A stretch of DNA of 64,000 bases from Arthrobacter sp. ES3-54. Lineage in GTDB: Bacteria > Actinomycetota > Actinomycetes > Actinomycetales > Micrococcaceae. A program made the translations under genes and the position numbers. Below, in pieces: positions 16,285 to 24,912 of the stretch (the first letter of the stretch is position 1; each line of letters starts with the position of its first letter). The notes under the pieces are model-generated. The model did no database searches. It had not been told where the DNA came from and worked only from the letters and a program-made list of their open reading frames with translations. The stretch spans positions 104,898 through 168,897 of the forward strand of contig NZ_JAQFIF010000008.1 in the NCBI RefSeq assembly GCF_029504395.1, in the 5' to 3' direction.

Positions 16285-17220
16285 ATGACCAAGTACATCC
16301 TCAAGAGGCTCGGGCAGGGCCTGCTGACCGTGTTCCTCACGGTCTCCACCGTGTTCATCCTGGTCCGGCTGGCCCCGGGCGACCCTGCCGTGGCCTACGC
16401 GGGACCGCTGGCCACCACCGAAGAACTCGCCAAGGTTCGGGCGCAGTTCGGCCTGGACCTGCCCTTGATCCAGCAGTACTGGATCTTCCTGCAGCAGCTG
16501 TTCACCGGCAACCTCGGCACCTCGTACTCCTTCCAGGCCCCGGCCATTCAGGTGGTGCTGGAACGGCTGCCGTACACGCTGACCCTGGCCACCGCCTCCA
16601 TCCTGCTCACCGCGGTGGTCGCCATCCCGCTGGGCGTCTGGATGTCCCGCAGGCCGGATACCAAGAAGGAATTCGGCGTCAACGTCCTGACCATCGCCGG
16701 GCAGTCCATGCCGGACTTCTGGACCGGCATCATGCTGCTCACCTTCTTCGCAGTGCTCATCCCGATTTTCCCGGCCTCCGGCTTCGCCACCTGGAGCGCG
16801 CTGGTCCTGCCGACCGTCACCATCGCCATCCTGCAGATTGCCCTGATCTCGCGGATGGTCCGGCGGGAAATGACCACGAATTTCGCCGCACCCTACCTGA
16901 CCGTGGCCCGTTCCCGCGGCGTCCGGAATTCCCTGCTGACGTGGCGCTACGCCATGGGCAACTCCGCCATCCCGGTCTTCACCGCCCTCGGCACCCGCTT
17001 CGCGGCCATGCTCAACGGCGTGGTGGTGGTGGAAGTGGTGTTCGCGTGGCCCGGCGTCGGCTCCCTGATTGTCCGGGCGCTGGAAACCCGCGACTACCCG
17101 CTGATCGTGGCCACCGTTCTGGTTACAGCACTGCTGGCGGTCGGAGTCCAGTTGCTAATCGACCTCGCCTACCCCCTGCTTGATCCCCGCATTCGTCTTG
17201 GAAAGGCGGCCACCGCATGA
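16285..17220 (+). CDS. ABC importer permease, DppB type
   Basis: The 311-residue inner-membrane protein has about six transmembrane segments. The N-terminal RRLGQGLLTVF-like start, the VRLAPGDPA motif after the first helix, and a cytoplasmic ARSRGVRNSLLTWRYAMGNS coupling loop are diagnostic of the OppB/DppB group. It should pair with the DppC-type subunit to form the channel. It overlaps the next gene by four bases (ATGA), indicating tight translational coupling within the importer operon. Confidence 0.93.
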   Translation: MTKYILKRLGQGLLTVFLTVSTVFILVRLAPGDPAVAYAGPLATTEELAKVRAQFGLDLPLIQQYWIFLQQLFTGNLGTSYSFQAPAIQVVLERLPYTLTLATASILLTAVVAIPLGVWMSRRPDTKKEFGVNVLTIAGQSMPDFWTGIMLLTFFAVLIPIFPASGFATWSALVLPTVTIAILQIALISRMVRREMTTNFAAPYLTVARSRGVRNSLLTWRYAMGNSAIPVFTALGTRFAAMLNGVVVVEVVFAWPGVGSLIVRALETRDYPLIVATVLVTALLAVGVQLLIDLAYPLLDPRIRLGKAATA

Positions 17221-18167
17221 GCCTCAGCGACACCGCAGTGCCCCCTGCAGGGGGACCCTCGGGCCTCCCCGACGAGCCTCCGGCCAGAAAGTCCTCCCCC
17301 AGCGCCGTCACCAAAGAGCTGATCGCCAAGGCCGGCGCAACCCGCCGTCGGGCCGGCGCCAAGTTCAAGATCCGCACCGGCGTCATCTGCACGCTGCTGG
17401 TGGTCGTTCCCATCGTGCTGGCCGCGTTCCTGCCGCTACCTGACCCCAGCCACCAGGACCTTGCCCAGCGCCTGCTTCCCCCGCTGTCCGAGGGACACCT
17501 GTTCGGTACCGACCAGCTGGGCCGCGACCTGCTTTCCCGGATCCTGCACGGCGGGCAGGTTTCGCTGACCATCGGCGTCCTGGCCGTGCTGGTGTCCGGC
17601 ACCATCGGCATCATCTTCGGCGCGGCCGCGGGCTACTTCGGCGGCAAGCTGGACAGCGTGGTCTCCCGCCTGATCGAGGCGCAGATGTCCCTCCCGCTGC
17701 TGATGATGCTGCTCCTGGTGGTGGCCCTGTTCGGGCCGTCCATTCCGGTCATCACGTTCGTGATCGCCATCGCCCAATGGCCCGAGGTGGCGCGCCTGAC
17801 CCGGTCCATGGTGCTCGTGGAACGCGAAAAGCCCTACGTCTCGGCCGCCCGGATCTTGGGCCTGCACCGCGTCCAGATCCTGATCCAGCACGTTATCCCG
17901 AACGTCATCAAGCAGGCCACGCTGGTGGTGCTGCTCCTCCTGGCCCAGGCGGTGCTGCTGGAGAGCGCCCTCGCCTTCCTCGGTGCCGGCCCGCAGCGGC
18001 CGTTCGCCACGTGGGGGCGCATCATCTCCGACGGCCAGGACTACCTCACCACCGCCTGGTGGCTGGTGACGGTGCCCGGCCTGGTGATCGCGATCATGGT
18101 AGTGGGCGTGAACCTGCTGGGCGACGGCCTCCGCGACCGTCCCCGCCGCAAGAAGAAGGGTGCTTGA
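17217..18167 (+). CDS. ABC importer permease, DppC type
   Basis: The 316-residue protein has a longer cytoplasmic N-terminus and about six membrane segments. The LFGTDQLGRDLLSRILHGGQVSL block is characteristic of OppC/DppC subunits, and the AARILGLHRVQILIQHVIPN segment is the ATPase-coupling loop. It would form the translocation pore with the preceding permease. Its start overlaps the previous stop, and its end overlaps or abuts the ATPase gene. Confidence 0.93.
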   Translation: MSLSDTAVPPAGGPSGLPDEPPARKSSPSAVTKELIAKAGATRRRAGAKFKIRTGVICTLLVVVPIVLAAFLPLPDPSHQDLAQRLLPPLSEGHLFGTDQLGRDLLSRILHGGQVSLTIGVLAVLVSGTIGIIFGAAAGYFGGKLDSVVSRLIEAQMSLPLLMMLLLVVALFGPSIPVITFVIAIAQWPEVARLTRSMVLVEREKPYVSAARILGLHRVQILIQHVIPNVIKQATLVVLLLLAQAVLLESALAFLGAGPQRPFATWGRIISDGQDYLTTAWWLVTVPGLVIAIMVVGVNLLGDGLRDRPRRKKKGA

Positions 18168-18168
18168 G

Positions 18169-19041
18169 ATGAACTTGCATTCGAAAATGACAGAACAGCC
18201 GCTTTTGGAGGTCCGCGACTTCCAGGTGGAACTCATCACCGACGCCGGCATTGTCCGGGCCGTGGATTGCGTCAGCTTCACCATCCATCGGGGCGAGACC
18301 GTCACGATCATCGGTGAGTCCGGTTCCGGAAAATCGACGACGGCGATGGGCCTCCTCCGGCTCCTGCCGGAGGACCTCGCCGTGATCTCCGGGTCGGTCC
18401 GGATCGACGGCGTGGACGTGATCGCCGATTCCAAGGCGATCGACAAGGTCCGCGGCAGGACGCTCGCGCTGATCCCGCAGGACCCCATGACGGCGCTGAG
18501 CCCCGTGCACTCAATCGGCAACCAGCTGTTCGAAGCCATTCGGATCGCCGGCGCGGCCTCGAAGGACAAGGGCGCCGTCCGGGCCCGCGCCATCCGGCTG
18601 CTGGAGCAGGTCCACATCCCCACCCCGGACCAGCAGTTGAAGAAATACCCGCACCAGCTCTCCGGCGGCATGCTCCAGCGCGTCCTGATCGCCATCGCGT
18701 TGGCCAGCGAGCCGCAGCTGCTGGTCGCCGACGAGCCCACGTCCGCCCTGGACGTAACCGTGCAGGCCGGCATCCTGGACCTGCTGCTCGAGCTGCAGGA
18801 ACAGCGCGGCATCGGCATCCTGATGATTACGCACGACCTCGGGGTGGCACGGCTGATCTCGGACCGGATCCACGTCATGAAGGACGGCGCGTTCGTCGAG
18901 TCCGGCGAGGTCCAGCAGATCGTGGACAACCCCGCCACCGAGTACACCCGCAAGCTGCTCGCCGCCATCCCCGTCCTAGGCGCCTGGGACGAAACGCCGG
19001 CTGGCACCACCCTGACCACGACCGGAGCCAGCCATGAATAA
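18169..19041 (+). CDS. ABC importer ATPase, DppD type
   Basis: The 290-residue ATPase has Walker A GESGSGKSTT, signature LSGGMLQRVLIAIAL, Walker [13 protein letters not shown] and a switch histidine in ITHDLG. As in DppD/OppD, the C-terminus extends past the ATPase core; only a weak remnant of the oligopeptide C-terminal region is present. It powers the importer together with the next gene. ATG 18169 follows AAGAAGGG at suitable spacing; GTG 18160 in the same frame is an alternative. Confidence 0.92.
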   Translation: MNLHSKMTEQPLLEVRDFQVELITDAGIVRAVDCVSFTIHRGETVTIIGESGSGKSTTAMGLLRLLPEDLAVISGSVRIDGVDVIADSKAIDKVRGRTLALIPQDPMTALSPVHSIGNQLFEAIRIAGAASKDKGAVRARAIRLLEQVHIPTPDQQLKKYPHQLSGGMLQRVLIAIALASEPQLLVADEPTSALDVTVQAGILDLLLELQEQRGIGILMITHDLGVARLISDRIHVMKDGAFVESGEVQQIVDNPATEYTRKLLAAIPVLGAWDETPAGTTLTTTGASHE

Positions 19042-19861
19042 GCCGTTCCTTTCCGTCGAAAACCTCGTGGTGGACTACCACGTCTCCGGCGGAACCTTCC
19101 GGGCCGTGGACGACGTCTCCTTCTCGGTGGAGAAGGGCAAGACGATCGCCGTCGTCGGGGAATCCGGCTGCGGAAAGTCCACTATCGCCAAAGCGCTCAT
19201 GCGACTGGTCACGCCCACCAGCGGCCGGATCGAACTGGACGGCACCGACCTCGCGGCGCTGAGCGAGGCCAAGCTCCGGCCCCTGCGCTCCAAGTTTCAG
19301 ATGGTCTTCCAGGACCCGTACGGTTCCCTGGATCCGCACCTCACGGCGCAGGAAATCGTGGCAGAGCCGCTGAAGCTTCAGGGTGTCCGGTCGCGGCGCG
19401 AGCGGCACAAAGCCGCGGCCAGCCTGATCGACCAGGTGGGCCTGCCGGCCAATTCCCTGGACAAGCACCCGTCTGAGTTCTCCGGCGGCCAGCGGCAGCG
19501 GATCGGGATTGCCCGGGCGCTGGCGTCCAAGCCCGAACTGCTGGTCTGCGATGAGGCCACCAGTGCGCTCGACGTCTCCGTCCAGGCCCAGGTGCTGCGC
19601 CTGCTCAAATCCATCCAGGACGAAACCGGCATCACCTACGTCTTCATTTCGCACAACCTCGGCGTGGTGCAGGAGATCAGCGATACCGTGATGGTCATGC
19701 AGCGCGGCAAGCTCGTGGAGCACGGAACAACGGCGCAGGTGCTGACCGCGCCGAAGGAGGACTACACCCGGCGGCTCCGCCGCGCCGCCCTCGACCCGTC
19801 CACCATGACCGGACTGAAGCCGCGGCATGTGGTCTCATCGCTCGCGCTGAAAACCGCCTGA
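19034..19861 (+). CDS. ABC importer ATPase, DppF type
   Basis: The 275-residue protein carries Walker A GESGCGKSTIAK, Q-loop FQDPYGSLDP (typical of OppF/DppF), signature FSGGQRQRIGIARAL and Walker B LLVCDEATSALD. It overlaps the upstream ATPase gene by eight bases and completes the five-component importer. The two ATPases probably work as a heterodimer. Confidence 0.93.
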   Translation: MNKPFLSVENLVVDYHVSGGTFRAVDDVSFSVEKGKTIAVVGESGCGKSTIAKALMRLVTPTSGRIELDGTDLAALSEAKLRPLRSKFQMVFQDPYGSLDPHLTAQEIVAEPLKLQGVRSRRERHKAAASLIDQVGLPANSLDKHPSEFSGGQRQRIGIARALASKPELLVCDEATSALDVSVQAQVLRLLKSIQDETGITYVFISHNLGVVQEISDTVMVMQRGKLVEHGTTAQVLTAPKEDYTRRLRRAALDPSTMTGLKPRHVVSSLALKTA

Positions 19862-19946
19862 GCTCGCCGACCGTCCACCCGCAATCCATCCCGTCAACGC
19901 AACCAGCCAACTCAACTCCGTCAATGCAACCGCGAGGAATCAACCA

Positions 19947-20936
19947 ATGAGCATCCAGTCAGAAGGTACGCCAGTGGACGGCCTGAAGCTACCGATCTCC
20001 AGGCTCGTCCTGGGCACCATGACGTTCGGCGACACGGCCGATGAGGCCACCGCGGGACGGATGGTGGACGAGGCGCTCGCCGCCGGCATCACCACCATCG
20101 ACACCGCCAACGCCTACGTCGGCGGAGCCACCGAGGAGATGCTGTCCCGCCTCCTCAAGGACCGCCGGGCCGACGTCGTCCTCGCCTCCAAGGCGGGCAT
20201 GCCGCATCCGGACCACGGCCAGCACGCCCCGCTGTCCAAGGAGGGCCTGCGCAACAGCGTGGAAGGCAGCCTGCGCCGGCTCGGCACGGACAGCATCGAC
20301 CTCTTCTACCTGCACCAGCCGGACCGGGCCACCCCGCTGCAGGAAACCCTGGGCACCGTGGCCGAGCTCGCCGCCGAAGGGAAAATCGGCGCCCTGGGCG
20401 TGTCCAACTTCGCGGCCTGGCAGATCGCCGACGTCATCCACGTGGCCCGCGAAGTCGGCGCACCGCGCCCGGTGGTCGCGCAGCAGCTCTACAACCTGGT
20501 GGCCCGCCGGGTGGAGGAGGAATACCTCGAATTCGCCGCCACCCACCAGGTCCACACCATGGTTTACAACCCGCTCGGCGGGGGCCTGCTGACCGGCAAG
20601 CACAGCTTCGACGCCCGGCCCTCCGAAGGCCGGTTCGGCGACTCCAAGCTCGCCGCCATGTACACCCAGCGGTACTGGGACAAGCAGCTGTTCGAGGCCG
20701 TGACCACCCTGGCGGGCATCGCCGACGGCGCGGGCGTCAGCCTGGCCGAACTGTCCCTGCGCTGGCTCGCCTACCGCAACGGCGTCGGATCTATGCTGCT
20801 CGGCGGCTCGAAGGTGGAGCAGCTGCAGGCCAACATCGCCGCCGTGGGCAAGGGCCCGCTGCCGGAAGATGTCTCCGCGGCGTGCGACGCCGTCGGCGCC
20901 GGCCTCCGCGGCCCCATGCCCGCCTACAACCGCTGA
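19947..20936 (+). CDS. Aldo/keto reductase
   Basis: The 329-residue TIM-barrel protein has the catalytic tetrad: aspartate and tyrosine in IDTANAYVGG, lysine in ASKAG, histidine in YLHQPD. C-terminal MLLGGSKVEQL contributes to NADPH binding. It would reduce a sugar aldehyde or ketone, or act in reverse. GAGGAATCAACC precedes ATG 19947. It follows the importer genes by 85 bases and is probably in the same transcript; its place between transporter and aldolase suggests it acts on the imported compound. Confidence 0.9.
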   Translation: MSIQSEGTPVDGLKLPISRLVLGTMTFGDTADEATAGRMVDEALAAGITTIDTANAYVGGATEEMLSRLLKDRRADVVLASKAGMPHPDHGQHAPLSKEGLRNSVEGSLRRLGTDSIDLFYLHQPDRATPLQETLGTVAELAAEGKIGALGVSNFAAWQIADVIHVAREVGAPRPVVAQQLYNLVARRVEEEYLEFAATHQVHTMVYNPLGGGLLTGKHSFDARPSEGRFGDSKLAAMYTQRYWDKQLFEAVTTLAGIADGAGVSLAELSLRWLAYRNGVGSMLLGGSKVEQLQANIAAVGKGPLPEDVSAACDAVGAGLRGPMPAYNR

Positions 20937-20976
20937 CGTACCCCTAATTTCCCGAACTGAAGGCAGAAGAAACGAC

Positions 20977-21753
20977 ATGACATCCGAACTCGCCACAGAA
21001 TTCGCCCGCAAGATCCGCGCCCGCGAGCAGGCCGTCGGCTACTGGGCCGTCCTGGACGCGCCCGTCGCTACCGAGCGCATCAGTCGGCTCGGCTATGACT
21101 ACGTGGCGCTGGACGCGCAGCACGGGCTGCTCGGCTACTCGGGCGTGCTGAACGGGCTCATGGCGATCGACGCCGGGCACACCGCCGTCGGCATGGTGCG
21201 GGTGGAGGACAACAACTTCACCGCGATCGGCAAGGCCCTCGACGCCGGCGCCGTCGGCGTGATCGTCCCGCTCGTGAACACCGCGGCCGATGCCGCCGCC
21301 GCGGTCGCCGCGGCCAAGTACCCGCCGATGGGCGGCCGGTCCTACGGACCCATGCGCTCTGCCCTGCGGATCGGCCCGGTCCCCGCCGACGCCAACGCGG
21401 CCACCCTGGTCTTCGCCATGATCGAGACCCCCGAGGGGCTGGCCAACGTCAAGGAAATCTGCCAGACGCCCGGACTGGACGGCATCTACGTGGGCCCCTC
21501 GGACCTTGCCATCGCCGTGGGCGGCGCCTTCCCCGGCGACCCCGCAGTCGAAACGGAATTCAACGCCGCGCTCGAGACGATCGCGGACGCGGCAGCCGCC
21601 GCCGGAGTGGCAGCGGGCATCCACACGCCGGCTGGCGACGTCGCCGCGCAACGGCTGCGCCAGGGCTACACGTTCACCACCATCGCCTCCGACCTGACCC
21701 ACTTGGAGCAGGTTGCCAAGGCCCACCTGGCTGCCGCCACCGCAAAGGACTGA
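20977..21753 (+). CDS. HpcH/HpaI-family aldolase
   Basis: The 258-residue protein is a class II pyruvate-type aldolase of the HpaI/GarL/RhmA group. The active-site region ALDAQHG holds the catalytic histidine. The metal ligands fall in MIETPEGLANV and YVGPSDLA, and VRVEDNN provides the substrate-binding arginine. Such enzymes cleave 2-keto-3-deoxy sugar acids or hydroxy-keto acids to pyruvate and an aldehyde. ATG 20977 matches the family start; the frame extends upstream into the aldo/keto reductase gene. Forty bases separate it from that gene. Confidence 0.92.
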   Translation: MTSELATEFARKIRAREQAVGYWAVLDAPVATERISRLGYDYVALDAQHGLLGYSGVLNGLMAIDAGHTAVGMVRVEDNNFTAIGKALDAGAVGVIVPLVNTAADAAAAVAAAKYPPMGGRSYGPMRSALRIGPVPADANAATLVFAMIETPEGLANVKEICQTPGLDGIYVGPSDLAIAVGGAFPGDPAVETEFNAALETIADAAAAAGVAAGIHTPAGDVAAQRLRQGYTFTTIASDLTHLEQVAKAHLAAATAKD

Positions 21754-21756
21754 CCT

Positions 21757-23142
21757 GTGTATTCAACAGACGTGCCCGCAACTGACTCGCCCCGCACCGA
21801 CTCGCCCGCCACTCAGGCTCCCAGCACCCAAGCTCCCAGCACCCAGGCTCCCGGCGCCCCTGGCTACACCACCATCACGCCCGACGGCGCGGTGAAGGAA
21901 GCAGGCGGCAGCCTCTACGCGTACCTGCCGGCGCCCACCGTGCAGAGCCACGCGGCCAACCTCCTGACGCTGCCGGACGGCCGGCTCGGCTGCGTGTGGT
22001 TCGGCGGGACCCAGGAAGGCGTGGCGGACATCTCCATCTGGTTCTCCGCTCTGGAACCCGGCAGCCGCCAGTGGTCGCCCGCCGAGCAGCTCTCCGACGA
22101 CTCCGCCCGCTCCGAGCAGAACCCCATCTTGTTTGCCGCCCCGGACAACCGGCTCTGGCTGCTGTACACCGCGCAGAAGGCCGGCAACCAGGACACTGCC
22201 GAGGTCCGCCGCCGCATCTCCACGGACAGCGGCCGAACCTGGGGCCCGGTGGAGACCCTGTTCGCCGCCAACGCCACCGGCGGCGTGTTCGTCCGGCAGC
22301 TGCCGGTGGTGCTGCCGTCCGGCCGCTGGATCATCCCGATCTTCCGCTGCATCACAACGCCCGGCGAGAAATGGGTGGGCAACAGCGACGACAGCGCCGT
22401 CATGATCTCCGACGACGCCGGCGCCACCTGGACTGAGCATGTCCTGCCGGGCAGCCTGGGCTGCGTCCACATGAACATCCAGCCCGTGGCCGACGGGTCC
22501 CTCCTGGCCCTGTTCCGCAGCCGCTGGGCCGACTCGATCTACGAATCCCGGTCCACCGACGGCGGCACCACCTGGAGCGAACCCGTTCCCACCGAGCTGC
22601 CGAACAACAACTCCTCCATCCAGTTCGTCGCCCTGGCCGACGGCCGGCTGGCGCTGGTCTACAACCACAGCCGGGCCGAAGCCTCCACCGAGCGGCGGCT
22701 TTCGCTCTACGACGAGATCGACGACGACGGCCTGGCCGAGGAACAGGGGCAGATCACCGAACCGGTGGTCGCTGCGGGATCTCCTGCCGGAGCGGTTGCG
22801 GGCGATTCAGTTCAAGGAAACAGCGGCGAACGGAAGGCCTTCTGGGGCACCCCGCGGTCCCCGATGACTCTCGCGATCTCCGAGGACTCCGGCCGCAGCT
22901 GGCCCATCCGGCGCAACCTCGACGTGGGCGACGGCTACTGCCTGTCCAACAACTCCCGCGACGGCCTGAACCGCGAATACTCCTACCCGTCCATCCACCA
23001 GGGCCCGGACGGCGCCCTCAACATCGCGTACACCTACTTCCGGCAGGCCATCAAGTACGTCCGCGTGGATCCGCAGTGGGCCTACGACGGCACCGGCACG
23101 CCCGGCGAAACGGCTAACCGGGTAGACGACGGAAAGCAGTAA
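21757..23142 (+). CDS. Sialidase-fold (BNR/Asp-box) protein
   Basis: The 461-residue protein has a six-bladed-propeller sialidase signature. Four Asp-boxes are visible: STDSGRTWG, SDDAGATWT, STDGGTTWS and SEDSGRSWP. No signal peptide or membrane segment is seen; the N-terminus is a threonine/proline/alanine-rich run of short repeats (APSTQ-like). It is therefore likely cytoplasmic and would act on an imported oligosaccharide or lactone; true sialic-acid specificity is not implied. It starts at GTG 21757 with AAAGGA upstream, three bases after the aldolase gene. Its stop codon begins the 17-bp repeat ladder. Confidence 0.82.
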   Translation: MYSTDVPATDSPRTDSPATQAPSTQAPSTQAPGAPGYTTITPDGAVKEAGGSLYAYLPAPTVQSHAANLLTLPDGRLGCVWFGGTQEGVADISIWFSALEPGSRQWSPAEQLSDDSARSEQNPILFAAPDNRLWLLYTAQKAGNQDTAEVRRRISTDSGRTWGPVETLFAANATGGVFVRQLPVVLPSGRWIIPIFRCITTPGEKWVGNSDDSAVMISDDAGATWTEHVLPGSLGCVHMNIQPVADGSLLALFRSRWADSIYESRSTDGGTTWSEPVPTELPNNNSSIQFVALADGRLALVYNHSRAEASTERRLSLYDEIDDDGLAEEQGQITEPVVAAGSPAGAVAGDSVQGNSGERKAFWGTPRSPMTLAISEDSGRSWPIRRNLDVGDGYCLSNNSRDGLNREYSYPSIHQGPDGALNIAYTYFRQAIKYVRVDPQWAYDGTGTPGETANRVDDGKQ

Positions 23143-23195
23143 TGGACGGAGAGCAGTAATGGACGGCGAGCAGTAATGGACGGGGCGCAGTAATG
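23128..23195 (+). repeat. Four tandem 17-bp stop/SD/start units
   Basis: Four direct repeats of GACGGAGAGCAGTAATG (variants at bases 6-8) run without gaps from the last codons of the sialidase-like gene to the ATG of the SDR gene. Each contains a purine-rich SD-like GGAGAG and an overlapping TAATG. The first three ATGs (23142, 23159, 23176) open five-codon frames reading MDGEQ, MDGEQ and MDGAQ, each ending in the TAA that overlaps the next ATG. The fourth ATG (23193) is the SDR start. A reinitiation ladder or slippage-prone expression tuner is plausible. Confidence 0.85.
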
Positions 23196-23903
23196 ACCGA
23201 ACCAACAGCAGCCACTGAGCTAACAACGGCCGGGCCGCACGCCGTCGTCACCGGCTGCAGCTCGGGCATCGGCAAAGCCATCGCGGTCCGGCTGCTGGCC
23301 GATGGCTGGCAGGTGACCGGGCTCAGCCGGAGCGAGCCCGGGCTCGGGGCGGGCTTCCAGTGGCGGCAGGCGGACCTCTCGGACCCGGCGTCCCTGGCCG
23401 CCTGCGTCGAGGACCTGCCTCCGGTGAATGCCCTGGTCCACGCGGCCGGCTTTCAGCGGACCGCGGTCCTGGGCGAGCTGGATCCTGAGGCGCTGGCCGG
23501 GATGTTCACCGTGCATGTGGCGGCCGCGAGCAGCCTGGCCAACGCCCTTGTCCCGCGGATGCCCGACGGCGGTCGCGTGCTCCTGGTGGGCAGCCGGACC
23601 TCCACCGGCTCCCCCGGCAAGAGCCAGTACGCGGCCACCAAGGCCGCACTGCTGGGCCTGGGCCGGACCTGGGCGCAGGAACTGGCACCCCGCGGCATCA
23701 CGGTGAACGTGCTGTCCCCCGGACCCACAGACACGCCGATGCTCGCCGATCCGGGCCGGTCCGCCACACCGCCAAAGCTGCCCGCCCTCGGCCAGCTTGT
23801 GGACCCGGAGGACGTGGCGGCCCTCGCCGCATTTCTGCTGGGGCGCCACGGGAAGTCCATCACGGGACAGAACTATGTGATCTGCGGCGGCGCGTCCCTA
23901 TGA
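23193..23903 (+). CDS. Short-chain dehydrogenase
   Basis: The 236-residue protein has cofactor motif TGCSSGIGKAIA, a HAAG segment in place of NNAG, catalytic serine in LLVGSRTS and the YAATK pair. The C-terminus GQNYVICGGASL is standard for FabG-like SDRs. It probably oxidises a sugar or hydroxy acid in the island's pathway. Its translation start is the last of four repeated start modules, so its level relative to the sialidase-like protein may depend on reinitiation. Confidence 0.9.
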   Translation: MTEPTAATELTTAGPHAVVTGCSSGIGKAIAVRLLADGWQVTGLSRSEPGLGAGFQWRQADLSDPASLAACVEDLPPVNALVHAAGFQRTAVLGELDPEALAGMFTVHVAAASSLANALVPRMPDGGRVLLVGSRTSTGSPGKSQYAATKAALLGLGRTWAQELAPRGITVNVLSPGPTDTPMLADPGRSATPPKLPALGQLVDPEDVAALAAFLLGRHGKSITGQNYVICGGASL

Positions 23904-23957
23904 GCGAACGCACAGTGAACGGATGCGCGCCGGGTCCGAATAACATGAGGACAGCAA

Positions 23958-23973
23958 TGTACCGCTCGGTACA
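23958..23973. promoter_or_regulatory. Palindrome upstream of deoR-type gene
   Basis: TGTACCGCTCGGTACA has perfect 7-bp arms around CT. It lies 40 bases before the DeoR-family start codon and is a candidate autoregulatory operator. Confidence 0.55.
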
Positions 23974-24012
23974 GCAACGGATGCGAGAGCAGCCGGTGAA
24001 GGAGAGCCAACG

Positions 24013-24798
24013 ATGACTACCGCCAAAGCCAGGCGCGAAGAGATCTACCACCTCGCCGTGACCACGGGCCTGGCGTCCGTGGAGGAGCTGTCGCGGCATT
24101 TTGCCGTGACCGCCTCCACGATCCGGCGGGACCTGGCCCAGTTGAACGAACAGGGAAAACTCGCCAGGACCTACGGTGGGGCCGTGGCGCTCGGCGCGCA
24201 CCCCGAGCCGTCCCTGCGGCAGCGGACCGGCGAGGCCTTCGAACAGAAACAGGCCATCGCCGCCTGGGCGGCCGCCGAAGTGAAGGAGGGCGAAAACATC
24301 CTGCTCGACGGCGGCTCGACCGTCGGGGCCATGGCGCACGCCCTGCGGGACCGGGAAAACCTCTCCGTCACCACTCCTGGCATCAACACGCTCCAGGAAC
24401 TCGCCGATTCCCCCGGCATCCAGGTGGACTGCCTGGGCGGACGCCTCCGCGGACTCAGCCAGACCTTCGTTGGTCCCATCGCCGAGGCCGCCCTGGAGCG
24501 GATGAGCTTCGACCGGGTGTTCCTTGGCGCGGATGCCGTCACGGTGGACGCCGGCCTGTGCGAGGCCGACCAGGCCCAGACGCGCCTCAAAGAACTGATG
24601 GCACGCCGCGGCAACACCGTCTACGTCCTGGCGGATTCCACCAAGCTTGGCAAACGCCCGTTCCATGCCTGGGTGCGGCTTCCTGCCCCCTGGATCCTCG
24701 TCACGGACAACCGCGCGGACCCGGACCAGCTTGAGCTCTTCCGGCAATCCGGCGTGACGGTCCAACTCGTTGACTTGGCGCCGGCGCAGGCCGCCTGA
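24013..24798 (+). CDS. DeoR-family transcriptional regulator
   Basis: The 261-residue protein has the N-terminal DeoR helix-turn-helix (about residues 8-60), with SVEELSRHFAVTASTIRRDL and the ARTYGGAV wing. The C-terminal sugar-phosphate-sensing fold includes LLDGGSTVGAMAHAL and FLGADAVTVDAGLCEAD. DeoR proteins usually repress sugar catabolic genes until a phosphorylated intermediate binds, which fits the kinase in this island. ATG 24013 follows AAGGAGAGCC. It is the last gene of the island and is followed by a strong terminator. Confidence 0.93.
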   Translation: MTTAKARREEIYHLAVTTGLASVEELSRHFAVTASTIRRDLAQLNEQGKLARTYGGAVALGAHPEPSLRQRTGEAFEQKQAIAAWAAAEVKEGENILLDGGSTVGAMAHALRDRENLSVTTPGINTLQELADSPGIQVDCLGGRLRGLSQTFVGPIAEAALERMSFDRVFLGADAVTVDAGLCEADQAQTRLKELMARRGNTVYVLADSTKLGKRPFHAWVRLPAPWILVTDNRADPDQLELFRQSGVTVQLVDLAPAQAA

Positions 24799-24818
24799 CC
24801 TGACTATCGACGTCGAAC

Positions 24819-24859
24819 GGCTGTCCGCGTTTCCCTGAGGGAACGTGGACAGCCTTTTT
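24819..24859 (+). terminator. Rho-independent terminator after deoR-type gene
   Basis: GGCTGTCC (24819-24826) pairs with GGACAGCC (24847-24854). An inner TTCCCT/AGGGAA stem and a run of five T follow the classical pattern. It marks the right end of the sugar-acid island. Confidence 0.92.
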
Positions 24860-24912
24860 GTTGCGCGGACCGGCCGCGAGCGCGCGCCGGCCCTCGCGTG
24901 CGTAGGCCCTGT

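Noticed and set aside
23128..23195. CRISPR-like repeat array
   Set aside because: Units are 17 bp without spacers and overlap stop and start codons; it is a tandem repeat, not CRISPR.
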